Notes: generated by a model not told the origin, from the letters alone. A stretch of DNA of 64,000 bases from Saturnia japonica (GCA_033032175.1 CM065310.1:4154001-4218000), one strand, 5' to 3'; positions 34,409 to 47,180 are shown, counted from the first letter of the stretch. Made by a program: numbers and translations.

Positions 34409-35540
34409 TTAGATCCTTACATATGAAATTGATGTTTTATTGAAGTGGCCACTTTGATCTCAAATATCAGGCGTTTGGTTAGGAATTCCAAATTGAAATT
34501 TATTTAAAATTTAGGCTTGTGTATTTGTGTTTCGAATTGAGTGATTCATTTGTTTTCGCACCGTTTGATTTTTCTTTGACATCGTTCTTTTCACAAAATA
34601 GAAAACTTAAAATATCACGTTATTTACTAATATGAGTTTCACCACGTTAATGATGTGTATGGAGAAGCTACTGTAATAGAAAGCACGGTACATTTTTGGT
34701 TCCATCGTTTTCGTTCGGAGAGCCTAGTTGATAATGAAAATTATAGATGATCGTGGAAGCGGATCCATCGCAAACCACGTCAGAGTTAACGGCAGGCATC
34801 AGTGTGAGTTATAAAACAATTTTAATTCACTTGAAACATATTGGAAAAGTGAAAAAGCTCGAGAAATGGGTACCGCATGAATTGACTGAAGCACACCAAC
34901 AAATACACATTGAGTTCTGCGTTACATTACTCAACAGTCACAATAAAGAGGAAATTTTAAATCGTTTTGTTACTTGTGACGAAAAATGGATCCTTTACAA
35001 CAATTGGAAAAGATCATCACAGATGTTGTACTCAGAAGAACCGGCTAAATCCTGTCCCAAGCGAAAGTTGACTCAGAAAAACGTACTGATAAGAGTTTGG
35101 TGGACAAGTGCTGGTTACATACAATACAGCTTGGCCAATGGATAACGGCAGATCTGTATTGTCAACAATGGCAAACCATGATGGAAAAGGTAGCCGTTAA
35201 ATAACCGAGACTGGTCAATATCTCAAGCCCACTACCGCTTCAGGACAACGCCAGGCCCCATACGTCACGACAGACGGTCACTAAATTAGAGTAACTTCGG
35301 TTGGATTGTCTCCGACACCCACCATGTTCCCCGGACCTTGCTCCAACCGATTACCTCTTTTTTAGGAATATGGACAATTTCTTGCAAGGAAAAAAATTAA
35401 ATTCCGATAAGGCTGTCCAAACCGCCTTAAAAGATTTTATTACTAACTCGCTCCCACAATTTTTTTCAACAATGGAATCAATGAACTACTTTTTAAAATG
35501 GCGAAAGTACATAAATAATAATGGTACATACTTCGAATGA
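34409..35540 (+). pseudogene. Mariner transposase pseudogene, cecropia-like
   Basis: Mariner transposases excise and insert TA-flanked DNA through a D,D34D active site. A TA at 34407 precedes a candidate 5' terminus (ttagatccttacatatgaaa). The initiator is now ATA (34598), followed by ENLKYH and YEFHH..VNDVYGEATVIEST with an internal deletion. The helix-turn-helix part continues in 34747-35145: IVEADPSQTTSEL, HLKHIGKVKKLEKWVPHELT, then TCDEKWILYNN (first Asp at 34978). After a frame change, QDNARPH holds the second Asp (35244) and CSPDLAPTDY the third (35349), exactly 35 codons on. Stops lie at about 35139, 35200 and 35290. The WVPHELT and D34D features place it near the cecropia/Hsmar1 subfamily. 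The 3' terminus is missing; a retroelement tail follows. Confidence 0.9.
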
Positions 35541-35561
35541 TTTTTTTTTTAATCAACATAA

Positions 35562-35655
35562 TCGAATTCTATGCTAAATTTCATTAGAATTCGTCCAGCC
35601 CTTTGAGCGTGATTGATTGACAAACATTCAATCAAACGTACTTCATATTTAATAA
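35562..35655 (+). mobile_element. RTE-like tail fragment
   Basis: tttcattagaattcgtccag, gagcgtgattgattgacaaa and cattcaatcaaacgtactt match 60285-60370 (same order, same strand). It sits 20 bases after the mariner stop codon, where the mariner 3' terminus would be expected. Confidence 0.6.
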
Positions 35656-35659
35656 CTTA

Positions 35660-36280
35660 AATACTACTAACCGCCCCGCAACGATGCTCTGCCTTTTCCA
35701 GTAGTCAAGAACTCGACCACTGTACTCAAATTAAATGACTTCACGATGAAAGATAATTTTCCACGTAATATGCTTACAAACTCTACTTTTAAACACAGTC
35801 AAAATTTCGATAATAGATATAATATGGGATGGATAACATAGATAAAATTTATTATAATTGGAGGTTCAGATATTTTCGCAGAGTGTATGTAAAACAGGCA
35901 GGCGTCGTAAAATATTTAATGCGAATGTAACCCAAGCCGATCGAGTACCTTACAGTACATGGAATTGCTCGTTGGAGAGTTGTCTTTAACGAGATCCATA
36001 AAAAAGGCTTCGACGATACTCGCGCACGAATGGTCTTTTGGCGAAATAAAGATATAATACTAGTACGAAACATCTCGAGGATAATTGAATGTAAATTCGA
36101 AATTGTATTCACGTTTAGATTAAAATATAAATGGTCGTTTTATTGTATTAATCACACAGGGTGTGTCGATAGCTTACAGGCCCGTCCCAAACTTCCCTAT
36201 AGAATTTTTTTCTCTCTCCTTTTTATTGGTTTATAAGCATTTGACAAAAATCCCATCTAAAGTTAAGTAAATTTTTGATC
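35660..36280. other. No gene seen
   Basis: 35852-36236 has opposing short frames on both strands but nothing recognisable. Confidence 0.4.
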
Positions 36281-36284
36281 TAAG

Positions 36285-36400
36285 ATCATACCATGCCTAA
36301 AGGGAGGAGGCTGCCGGAACATACCTATAAGTGCTTGGCGACAGATTTTCAACTTAAAAGCGATAGCTAGCCAGGAAATTAGAAAAAACACTGCCATAGT
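36285..36400 (+). repeat. Dispersed repeat family C, truncated copy
   Basis: ggctgccggaacatacctat, aagtgcttggcgacagattt and agcgatagctagccagg match the 3' half of the copy at 29930. Confidence 0.6.
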
Positions 36401-36404
36401 ACCA

Positions 36405-37665
36405 AATCCTGAAAGTAATCTACATATTTCGCATGAAAAATAATACACCATGAGTGCTTAACCATGCTTAACTATACAATGAACTTTAAAATGTGTTTTA
36501 AATGAGCCCTATAACTCGAGAATATGATCTGCCTAAAGCAAATTATTATATTCCTTTCAATACTGTTATACTTACTGCTAATATTGAAAACAACTTTGTA
36601 GTCTTTATAATTTTATAGAATTTACTAAACGTTTGGACAGCAACAGACACCACTTATTCACATACTTATTATATCCAGAACACAATGATTATAGTATTCT
36701 TAGTATATATCTAACATACTTTATCACAACACTAAATAAGTACACAACTTTCTAACTATTTAATAATCGCATAAAATTCAACGTCACCTACGAATTCTTC
36801 CCGAGTGATACTATTTCAACGGATTCAGTTTTGTTATAGGGAACATCTTTATAAAACAATATTCCATCATTCTACAAATGACAATGTAAAAAGTCACGTA
36901 ACACTACAGAAGATAGATATCCACGAGCACGCATGACGTGACAGTTATCATTGCAACAAATCCTTTCTATCACAGCGTGCATTGTTCTTGTCGAAGGTTT
37001 CCCCGCCCAGAACAATGGGTCGAGCGTATGCGGCCAGCGGCCTCGGAGATCAGAACCTGATAGTGTACTTTCATTCTGATCACGCATGATTTAAGTGCGA
37101 AAACCAATAACAATGCTGACAGATTTCACACATTTCTTTCATCTTCATTTGTTCAATACGTATGTATACGAGTATTGTGGGCGGACAAGCTAAGGCGATA
37201 GTGAAGTGCGAATATTGAAATCATGACTTCGTTAATCTCATCAAAATATCACGCTTAGGGAAATCGAATAAATTTATGGTTGTTAATTTTTCCCAAATAA
37301 GAAATAAAATTAATGTTGACATGCACTGTTTAAAAGTTTTGGTTGTCTAACAAGTGATTTCACATAAAAAATACTTTTTTGCATAAAAACTTGTACCAAC
37401 AAATTTTCCCATCGGCTGAAATAAAATATTGTGAGAAAATCCTAATTAGAAAAATGTTTTCAGATACATTATAAAACGGGTTAAATTCCACTCGGGAAAA
37501 TCTTATCCAAGTAGTAAGAAGAGAAGTAAAATGCAAATTGTATCAAAAATGATACAACGCTTTTTTACCCAAAAAATAAAGTTATTAAATTTCCAGGTAT
37601 CTTTCTTATTTTCCCAATATCTAGACCTATTGTCCTAACATGTCTTTCTGAGCAATAAAACGTGA
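36405..37665. other. No gene seen
   Basis: AT-rich; a GC patch at 36995-37060 without a stable frame. Confidence 0.4.
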
Positions 37666-37667
37666 TG

Positions 37668-37880
37668 AAGCATTGCAATGAAGGAAAACATCGTGAGGAA
37701 ACCTGAATGCTTGAGAAATGTTCTTATAGTACCACTGTATGTGGGGAAAAATATAGAAATGTTGATTTCTCGGTATATGAAATCGCCAATACGTCGTGTG
37801 CGGTCTTGGTAATTTGTATGGTGGTGGTGGTGTTGGTGTTTGCCCAACAGTGGGACGCTTTCAGGCTGATATGATTATTA
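37668..37880 (+). mobile_element. Dispersed repeat family E
   Basis: aaggaaaacatcgtgaggaa, acctgaatgcttgagaaatg, tgaaatcgccaatacgtcg, then cccaacagtgggacgctt and ggctgatatgattatt. The same blocks occur at 42945-43115, and a partial copy at 40645-40740. This resembles the widespread lepidopteran LINE-tail repeat ending CCCAGCAGTGGGAC..GGCTGATGATG. A (GGT)n run at 37818 is internal. Confidence 0.6.
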
Positions 37881-37889
37881 ATTATATTT

Positions 37890-38285
37890 AATCTTCATTA
37901 GCCCAGTAGTCGTAACCGCGACTGCTATACTCGATGTCCATGGTTTCGGTTCCCAGGTCGAGCAGTGTTCTTGGGTTTATCTATGAAATTCTTAGTAGCA
38001 GCTCGGTGTTTGGCTTTGTGCCAGAGTAATGGCAATAGGCTCTCCCCCTATTACATGGGACCTAAAAACATACACGGTGAACTTTAGTCAGTGCCGTAAC
38101 TAGCTTTTTATGGGTCTGGTGTGAACTTCTATAACTGCGCCCAAGAAAAATTTAATTATAGATATTATTTGTGTTTCTGGTCCGGTCATTTCTGCATCTC
38201 TTCAGGGTCTGCCCGCGTTAGTTACGGCACATATATAAGTACACCTCCACCTAACCCTTCGGGGATACAGGCGTGATGATATGAT
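37890..38285 (+). mobile_element. tRNA-derived SINE interrupted by a MITE
   Basis: A-box tagcccagtagt, degraded B-box (cggttcccagg), then attcttagtagcagctcggt, taatggcaataggctctccc and ggacctaaaaacata. The end is cacctaacccttcggggata and gcgtgatgatatgatgg. It is collinear with 58964-59219 except for 142 extra bases at 38089-38230. Confidence 0.85.
38089..38230. mobile_element. Small hAT-like MITE inside the SINE
   Basis: It begins cagtgccgtaactagc and ends gcgttagttacggcac, giving 12-13 bp inverted termini (GTGCCGTAACTA). A CAGTG start is usual for hAT elements. The 8-bp flanks agree at only 5 of 8 positions if the right end is taken two bases further, so the target duplication is uncertain. 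The intact SINE copies lack it, which defines the insertion. Confidence 0.75.
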
Positions 38286-38289
38286 GGTT

Positions 38290-39840
38290 TAAGCATTTAC
38301 AGATATGAACATGTAGTAATTAATATAGCTTACTAGTTTTTTTTAATACGAGTACGAACCTATATACTAACGTATAAAGGATATAGACCACAGCGATAGT
38401 ATTTTTAAAACTGTGTAATATAATATATTATATTAGGATGAAAAAATAGGAACCAGCTCATTCGATCTAATGCCCATAAAATTGCAATAAATAAACACGT
38501 TGAATATTTCAAATTAACAGTAATTCCGAACACTTATCGTGTACCTTGCTTACAAGACCAATCCAGTGTTCCAAACGGGTCCGTGTTCACCAGAGACTGT
38601 ATGTCGTCCTTATCTCACAATATATTGTCGTGCAATCCAGTGGGACACGTTTCACATGCTCGATCATTTATAAAAAACCCCTTCGCATAGCCTGGCGTAG
38701 CGTTTAATTCGATCTATCCATCGTCATACCTATTAAATCCTTGTACTGCTATTGTAAATTAGTTCCGCATGAGAGACATTTCACTGACAGACGGTACACA
38801 TAGCTCAGAAAAGGTAATTCGTTTAAGTGTGTCTAATCGACAGCCGCTACAATTAAGTTGTGATTAGTTTTTTGTTTGGCTGTACACTAAGTTCTTTGCC
38901 GTAATATGCTCGTAAAGATTGATTTTTCTGAGCTTGCTTTCACATTTAGAACTATTTATCGACTACACAATTTAAAAGAAATTCAATCTATTAAATCAAA
39001 ACGTACACAAATAAATTTTAGTACCTATAACAGGTTTTCATTTTGAATAGAGTTTTACCGACTTTACAGATAAAATTTGCAGAATACAGATAATTCAAAG
39101 GAGGAACAAGGCTGAAAATATGAGTACAATCAAAACATTGTTTTAGATATAAAGGCAAATATCGGTACGTTTATTAGTAAGATTTTAGTAAAATAAAGTA
39201 AAAATTCAGTACTGACGAACATCTGCCCAAAAACTTCATTTTAGTATTCAAAGCGTGCCATCGTCTGTGATTTTCGAACTTATGAGTATAATGGGCCAAT
39301 CAACTTTTCTCACATACTTAAGCCTTTCCACCAGGGCTTCAGAAACGGGACGTCTCGTCTCAAATCGTCTCAATTTTTATTATTTATTGTACGTACGGAT
39401 TTGCCTTGAAACAATATTTTAAAGTAAACAACATCACGTCCTTTTTTAATTTTGGCTTTCTGCCTATTAGACAATTTTGCCAATGTCAAATGTGTTAAAT
39501 ACACGTTATAGAATTTAGTTACCAAATTTTCGGTGTACTGTAGAATAACCTATTAAAAGGATATATAGACACAACACAAAACAGTCACTTTATACATAAT
39601 ACTAGTTAGGGGAACTGCATGTTCTTTTTATTATTGAACGTGCACGAGAATTTGAGCCTACGCTACATTTCGCACAGATCTATTGAACAGAAGTGAATAA
39701 ATGTCCATTTAAGAAGTATTTCATACATTGATACGAATACATCAGTGCGCTCAAAGCGGTTATATTATGTAACGAATGTGATTGAAATACAAATCCTATA
39801 AATTTATCGACTTTATATGGGACTACAACTTTATTCTCGT
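38290..39840. other. No gene seen
   Basis: 38560-38800 has average GC without a stable frame. The rest is AT-rich. Confidence 0.4.
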
Positions 39841-39844
39841 CTCT

Positions 39845-40075
39845 AATAAACTCGAAAGTACACACAAAGCGAGGGAAGCGGGCAGCAGACGGGGACATCA
39901 CCAAACGGGCCGGAACTCATACAAGGCGCCGAACATCGCCGAGTCACGCGACAGATTCCAGGGTTTGACGGGTTCGACATGCTGTTTGATTGATAATTTC
40001 CCCGATGATTACGTCGTGGATGGATACACCGGCAAGACCCATGTCACTGAAATATGTTTTGTTTTGTATTCCATC
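39845..40075 (+). other. GC-rich island, unidentified
   Basis: A block well above local GC lies inside an open frame running 39782-40360. Over the island it reads KAREAGSRRGHHQTGRNSYK, APNIAESRDRFQGLTGSTC, then NFPDDYVVDGYTGKTHVTEI. No family is recognised. From about 40168 the frame runs into a family K repeat head, so the full 192-codon frame cannot be one protein. It could be a host exon or a fragment of an element. Confidence 0.2.
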
Positions 40076-40164
40076 ATGACGCACCGTGATGAGGGAACTG
40101 ACCTATACCTCTGTCTGTATACAATAATGACCGCTATAAAAGAGTACTTTTTATTTTTGTTATT

Positions 40165-40330
40165 AACTAGCTGTGCCCGTGACTTCGCTCAAGTGGACTA
40201 CAGAATGCTAGCGCGAATCTTGCTCCCCCGCCCCGGCTATTTTAAAGACAATTTTGACATTACAAACAGACACTTCAATTTTATTAATAATTGTTTAAAT
40301 GAGTGTACGATTGATTTTATCGAGTATGAA
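40165..40330 (+). mobile_element. Family K copy
   Basis: actagctgtgcccgtgactt, cgctcaagtggactacagaa, cccggctattttaaagacaa. It then jumps to the family's 3' part ttttgacattacaaacagac and acttcaattttattaat, found also at 62325-62360. An internal deletion relative to 33176 plus 61905-62380. Confidence 0.65.
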
Positions 40331-40334
40331 ATAA

Positions 40335-42725
40335 GTTGCGTGAGGTATTCATTAAAGTAAGAATAATATAATAACCAATTTCGGAAACAAAATAAATCCT
40401 TGATTTAAATTTAAATTTGTTAAAATAATAATTAGTATTTAATTCAAGGTTGAAATCAACATTTCCAACTTCAAACGAGTTAATATGAGAAAATGGCATT
40501 TATATAAGTAATTAATATAAAAAGCGGATTAATATAAATTTTATATCAAAACTAACAAGGTCGTACTGACCAAATGCTTGAACAAGTAAGTACTCGTACA
40601 ATATCGATTCAGAATTCTCGTACATTTTTACTCGCCGTTTAAAATCGCCAATACATCATGGGCTAAGTGGGGCAATTAAGCTCGTGCCTTCCCCTGGAAG
40701 AGATCTTTCCACATCAGCAGGGCATTCGCATGCTGGTATTGTTAATATTAATAAAAATATAATTGAATATACAAATGATTCATTCAGTGAATATCTACTT
40801 ATAATAATTCAGGGTGTACAAAATAATGTGGGAACAATTATATTTTATTTTCCTACGCATTATTATATTTTGTGGTATATAATATTATAATAAAAGTATT
40901 AACATATTAAGAAAATTTTATACTAAGCTTAAAATTATAAACGACGTAGCAGTATAATAATAAAAAACACGAGAGGCGTCCCGGGACACCCGATTCTCAG
41001 ATTTATAGTGTAAATACCGACCGCTTCACACCACGGTCGGTCTGCGACTGACAGTGACTTGTAAGGTCGCGTTTGAGACGAAGTCAATACATTACCTCGT
41101 AAAGTCAATACACTACACAGATTTTTAAATATAAGATGTGTTTATAAGGTTAAGAAATTAAAATTGTTTTATTATTATGTTTCACAATGATTCATAACTT
41201 TACATTAAAAAGAAAAACTAAAAAAATATCAGCGGGACTCGAACTATCGACAACTCGTACAGTATAGAAAAGAGTGCGTGCAGGTCCAATCGTCAAGCAG
41301 TGAGGCCAATTCGACGACGATCATGAACGTGAAAATCAAGACTTGCATTAACCATGTATATTCTGTCTCATTCTCTCGCAGACTAAATCCTACAGAGATA
41401 TGTGTTTGTCTCTTTTTAGTGTCGGTCGGACATTTTTTCCCATGTAGCTCCCATCCCGCGTTAAGAAGCTTCGTTCCAATAAAAAACTAACCACTCTCAT
41501 ACATTTAAAGATTATTATTATTAATATACTAAAGTTATATTCTAAGTTCTAACATATTTTTATTATGGTATATCAGTGGATAAGCACATATTTTTTTAAC
41601 CGTGTCATTGGATTTTTATATCTTCATAAAATAAGGTCTGTAAATTAATTCATTAACGCTGGACTTTTTTAAAATTGTTTTACTAAATTTATTTTTACAA
41701 TTCTATTGTTAGTCAGTAAACGATTATAAATTCAATGTTGATTTATACACAAAGTAAATATACATATTACATGCAGGTAAAAAAATACAATTAATTTTAA
41801 GCCAGAATGCATTTTTCAGCGTATGAAATTAATTGCATAGCCTAACCGGTGTGGTGATTAAAAAAACCCTTGCTTATTTGCATTTTACCCAGTAATTGCA
41901 TTTGAGTATAGTTTAGAAGCTGATGCTATTAATATTATGGATGTAGAACAATAACAATATTTTCCTGGCAACATTAAAAACATCGAAACAACTAACAGCT
42001 AATTTTTTTTTGTCCACTGTACACACACACATTAGGTACTATTAGTAGTTTTGTCAAGTGGTTTTATTTATTTATTTTATTTAATTGATAACATAACAGA
42101 TAACAGATTGATTATTACATTAATAGTGAGACAATATTATACCATGAAAAATCTGACATCCTATAACTAATTGACACTTTTACTTATAAATTTAAAACAC
42201 AGTTAGTGTTACTCGTATATCGATAGATATTTAAGAAACTAATACACAAATACTACAAGTTATAGTTAGACTATGTAGCGATTTCTTAAATTTATTTATA
42301 TTATCGTGTAGGTAATGTCTTATTGAACACAACATTCAGTATAATAATACCGGCATATTCGAAATAAAAGATTATGTTTTGATATATTGTTATTGGCAGG
42401 TGGTATGTAAAATAAATGACATATTCGTAACTAGCGAGTGGATATTTTAAAATTAAATTGTTCAAGTAGGTTATAGCTAAATGTGCCATTTGCAATTTTG
42501 TACAGAAATAAGACAGTAGCACATCTTCTGTCTTCACAACTTTTCAGTTTGAAGTTAAGGCGTCTGTCTTTATATTCCGTCAATCTATTTCTCAGACCTA
42601 ATCTACCACACAGTGTACTGAGAAAACGAAATTCGCGTACACTTAATAATTTGAATAGGTAACAATACCGGCTGATAGAGAAACAAAACGTTCTTGTGCA
42701 CACATCTCGGCACGAACTAAAAGTT
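40335..42725. other. Unassigned, one family E fragment
   Basis: 40645-40740 (tttaaaatcgccaatacatc, gcagggcattcgcatgctgg) is a diverged family E piece. The rest is AT-rich, with no frame or RNA gene recognised. Confidence 0.4.
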
Positions 42726-42730
42726 ATCTA

Positions 42731-42870
42731 TATATTATCTATGTCGTACGTACCGTGAAACTGTGGTACTATCTTCCGGTCAATGTGTTTCCTCCTTATA
42801 ATATCGGGTCCTTCAAGCGTAACGTGAAGAGATATTGACCGCCCATGGATTTCGATACCTCGGTGGTCGC
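42731..42870 (+). pseudogene. LINE pol C-terminus
   Basis: gtgaaactgtggtactatct reads VKLWYYLPVNVFPPYNIGSF, then KRNVKRY and a stop at about 42837. It is the xWxxLPxxVFPPxYNIGSFKRNVKR ending of an APE-type LINE; compare 51005-51300. The 3'-UTR-like sequence continues to about 42930. Confidence 0.6.
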
Positions 42871-42944
42871 CGTTGGGTATGGACTGTACTGTGTTTACCA
42901 TTGGGGATAGTACCGTTAATTTACCGAGCTACTATAAAAATCCC

Positions 42945-43115
42945 TCAACGCTTGAGAAATGTTCTGTTTGAGGGAAAAACATAGAACTGTGGATATATAG
43001 ATATTTGAAATCGCCAATACGTCGCGTTGTGGGCTGGCATGGTGACTAAGCCCGTGTTTTCCCAGGGAAGTGACCTTTGGCCAGGAGTGGGACATTTACT
43101 GGCTGGTATTATTAA
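42945..43115 (+). mobile_element. Dispersed repeat family E
   Basis: cgcttgagaaatgttctgtt, tatttgaaatcgccaatacg, gtgggctggcatggtgacta and caggagtgggacatttactg, collinear with 37700-37880. Confidence 0.6.
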
Positions 43116-43224
43116 CTCGCAAAATGAATATTTACGTCTTAAGAGAAAACGCGTTAGGCAAGACATTTCAAAAGCACTTTAATAGAAATCTATTGCTGTC
43201 CTGCTTCCAGCTCGGACTGATTAT

Positions 43225-43400
43225 GCCTATGTAAAATATCTATACTTAATAATAAAAAAGCGGAAGAATTTTTTTGTTTGTTTAAACACACTAATCTCTG
43301 GATCTACCAGCCGGATTAAAAAAAAATCTTTTTGTATATGATAGCCAGACTCACGAGAAATAGAATAGGCTATCTAACAATGGGTTATAACTCTCAGCTA
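43225..43400 (+). mobile_element. Family I repeat
   Basis: tctatacttaataataaaaa, agcggaagaatttttttgtt, ccagccggattaaaaaaa and tttgtatatgatagccagac, then cacgagaaatagaataggct. Repeated at 62425-62620 in the same order. This is the common tctatactaatataaTAAAG..GTTTGTTTG start of a lepidopteran repeat, probably the 5' half of family D. Confidence 0.6.
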
Positions 43401-43799
43401 GCCTCTAATATTGATTTTTGTTCAGTAAGTCGGTGGTGGAAGCCCTCCCTGAACTGCTTTATCCGCGTGCGCTAGCGATTACGCTATTTCCATTAGGTAA
43501 TGATACGTAAATACATACAATGTTCTACAAAAATACTGGTATTTAGTATATCTAAAAAAACGTCCGTGATAGTATATGCCTATCTCTTAAACATAAGAAA
43601 CAATAAGCTATTCTGTGACAAACATTGTTAAAATTAAAAAGTGATTTATGAACTTTATTTGAAGGCATGGCATGTTAATCCTTACGAAGAAGAGTTACTT
43701 ATCATAAAGACAATTTTATAAAGTTTTGCTCTTTAAAGCATTTTTTTGGTCACATGTTTTGGTAGATAATTCAAAACTGAAATAATTTATACTTGCGGG

Positions 43800-43910
43800 A
43801 ATAACAATCACGATAGGCTACACACGGGTGCGTTGGCGTTGCGGCGTTTGTCGTATAAAATTAACAGATGTGAAACCGTGGGGCACAGCTATACCATTTC
43901 CATTTCTTTA
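43800..43910 (+). mobile_element. Family D fragment
   Basis: cacacgggtgcgttggcgtt and gaaaccgtggggcacagct match the 3' half of family D (4655-4745, 20880-20955). Confidence 0.55.
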
Positions 43911-43914
43911 TTTT

Positions 43915-46215
43915 CTCGATGACAGCTCCTGTGAAAACTTGAACGAGCGTCTTTTTTACATTATGTATGCATTATTTTATAAAAAAATGACGTTTACACA
44001 CGTATTACCAGAGTCGGAGAAACTGATAGGGATGGAGCTATATCGATAAACGTAATTCGATAACAGACCCGATATTTTTTTACAAAATGTAAGAAACTAA
44101 ACTACTGCCGGATACTTTTGTACAAATTTATTAACTAATATTATATTTAATTACAAGATGTTACACGTATTAATTCTTGATTGATAATGCCAACTTCAAA
44201 ATTTTCGAAGCTGTTGTAAAATTAGTAGGTATAGGTAGGTACTCGACAATGAAATGAAATAATTATAAAGACAGATAATCTTTATTCATTTATATTTGAA
44301 TGTTTTTGTTGTATTTGTCTTTGTTTAAAAATATAATAAATATATGCGATCGATATCATTACTTATTTGGTCACAACACTACAACTATCAAATTAGAACT
44401 GTCATCGAGAAAATATATAAATGGAAATAGTATAGTATAATATAAAGTCGTAATTTCGTATTTCTCCGATTCAAGAATATTAAAGAACTTTAGCTAAGGC
44501 ATTACTAAACTAATGTTTTTTTCATTGTTGAAATTTGTTTTTGCCGGACGTCAGAAAATATAAGTGGTATAACTTAGAAATTTTAATTATTTTAAAAGCC
44601 TTCTGGTTTTTATTACAGTTAGGTTATTGAAAAAATCAGAACATGATAGTTGTTGATAAGATAGTATGATATACTTAAATATATTTACTATAGTGCCATT
44701 ATCCAGAGATAAAACAAAGTACGTATTCCTTTGTTTTATGGGATTGAACGCCGCTCGCATTTCCTATAAGTGCTACATTTACACTATAAATATCAGCGCG
44801 CAATAGAGACTGGCGGCTATCTTTTATCCGTCTTAAGGTTGAAACCAACCAACAATTTTGTTAGTCCGCCGTTTGTAACTAACGATAAATCTAGTTTTAG
44901 CGCGAGGTCGCATCGGTACCGAATCGCTACCGGCTTGTGGTTTCGTATGCACATAACACATTCGGAGCTGTTTCGAGGCATCTAGCACAAATGAAAGGCC
45001 CATAAGATCCTAATAATGATAAAATAAGTTCTCATTAAACGTTGATTGTTTGAAAATCTATAGAATCGATTGCTTTTTATTACGGTAATTAATATCTGGG
45101 CCGACTGAGGCAAGGTCGGTTTCTTGAAAAAAGAAGGTCATTCACGTGATCTCTTGGGATTTGTTGGGCAAATGAGGCCCGGCCCTATGTTGTGGTACAA
45201 ACATAGCAAATTTGAATCATTTCTATTCCTACTATTAATAGTTTAAGATTCAATATCGATTGTTCGATATACAATCGATGTTTATTAAACACCTAATGTA
45301 CATTATCATTTACTCTATGTAGTAAATGTTACAGCCAACATTACCTACCTAATATACAAAAGAAGGGAAACTATTCCCCTAACAATTTTACCCCTTTTGT
45401 CTTTGTGTTTCACCTGCGGGTGGTCACCCATAGTTTAGTTTGTTTGTCATTTTATCTACTCGTAGTTTTTTGTTTATTAAGAGCTCTTAAAAGTACATTC
45501 CAAAGTAACTTAATATCTACACTTTAAATTGAGTTGAATGTACTTGATTCTGTGCCAAATTCGTGCGTTTGTAAAACAAGCAGAGGGACGCACGGGCAAA
45601 ATGTAGTTTATTATTAGTGGGATGAGCTATCAACACTAGGCCTATCAGTCCATGCAAGTTTCAGCTCTAGATGTGTTAAGATGAAGCAACAGGGTCTAAT
45701 TGAAGTTCAGCTTTCATACACCAAGAATCTACTAAGATGTTTTTTTACTTAACTATGCATTATTTGAAAATAAGATATACATCAAAAGATTATGGTCTAA
45801 ATCAAAGTACTTAAACAGTTTTTGGCAAAAATGAAAAAAAATAATAATCTTAAAACCAATTTTTATCCCACAGTGTGTCGCCTTCATGGAATATTTTTTT
45901 ATATTACTGACCACGTTTCAAGCGTTTGCTGACGATGTAAATTTAGTAAAGTTTATTTGATTATGATTCTAATATCTTCTTTATCCTAATTAAAACGGGT
46001 AAATAAATAGAAACATTTTTCAATTAAAAATCTCGTTGGCTAAAAGTCAACAATATTTAATTTAATATTATATAGAGTTAAGTATTTTGTCTATTAAATT
46101 GTAATTGCAAGTAAACTATTCAAGTACGTTTGTTAATGAAATAATAATGATTCAATGTTAATCTTGAGTAATAGACGTCTAAGACTTAAGAACGATTTGA
46201 GAAACTAAGTAAAAA
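43915..46215. other. No gene seen
   Basis: AT-rich. 44770-44985 is a short open frame with no recognised product. Nothing else supported. Confidence 0.45.
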
Positions 46216-46219
46216 ATAT

Positions 46220-46335
46220 TACTGTAGTGCAGCAGAGGGGACACTTAAGACATCACTATCATTCGCGTATTGATCCAACAAATAATTAACCTTTCGACTA
46301 CTAGAATAACCCTGGCAGTAAATTATCGTTCTGGT
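46220..46335 (+). repeat. Family F 3' half
   Basis: cagcagaggggacacttaag and acatcactatcattcgcgta match 47065-47175 and 54985-55095. Confidence 0.5.
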
Positions 46336-46879
46336 TATTGACCTAACAAAAAATTATATATTATACAAATATTTATTGACGAGGTCACGAGCCGGATTCC
46401 CAGTCGCCGTGATGCCGTCCGATCGCTATTAATTATATTAATGGAAAAACGGTCACGGGTTTAGAACGACTGGACGGACCTAGGCGCTCAACGACACAAT
46501 ATATCACGTGTGACTTTTATAACCATGTCATAACCTCAGTACCGCTAAGATTTTTACAAAACAAATGCATTATTAGCTACATAGCTATTCAATTATATTT
46601 AATTTTCATCTATACTATAAGACTCTAGAGATTGTTTTTTTTTTAATTTATTTATAAAGTTGCTTATCTCTCAAAATACCATTAAGATTTGAAAAATCCG
46701 TTTTGCATTTTATAGCCTACTAGCAAACTCGGTCACGCGTGCTGTGCCGTTTTGGAGTTCATAAGAAACATTCATTCGATCGCTACCAAACTTTACAGGA
46801 TCACCCAATTATTTCATCAAAATCGTAACATAAGGAACATACATACAAACATCGTTTTTATATATATGAACAAGAAGAA

Positions 46880-47180
46880 GATTTACTGAAGAAGGTTACA
46901 AGCTAAGAATGTGCTTATGAACGTCAAAACACTACTGCCGGAATGGAAAACATCCCAGTCATAGAGATGAACCGGTAAGAAACTCGATCGGGTTTATGTT
47001 TTTTTTTCCAACTGTACAAGTGTTAATATAATAGTTACAATAATAATAATTTTGCGGATGCGCACAGAGGGAGTCACTTCCAGACATCACTGTCATTCAC
47101 ATAATGATCAACCCTACTGATCTAATAATAATTGACCCTATTAACCGAATAACCTTTTGACAGTAAAACCGGCTTGACAT
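46880..47180 (+). mobile_element. Dispersed repeat family F, uninterrupted copy
   Basis: tatgaacgtcaaaacactac, atggaaaacatcccagtcat and accggtaagaaactcgatcg, then after an AT-rich spacer gagggagtcacttccagaca and tcactgtcattcacataatg. Both halves recur, separated by an insertion, at 54555-55095. Non-coding. Confidence 0.6.
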
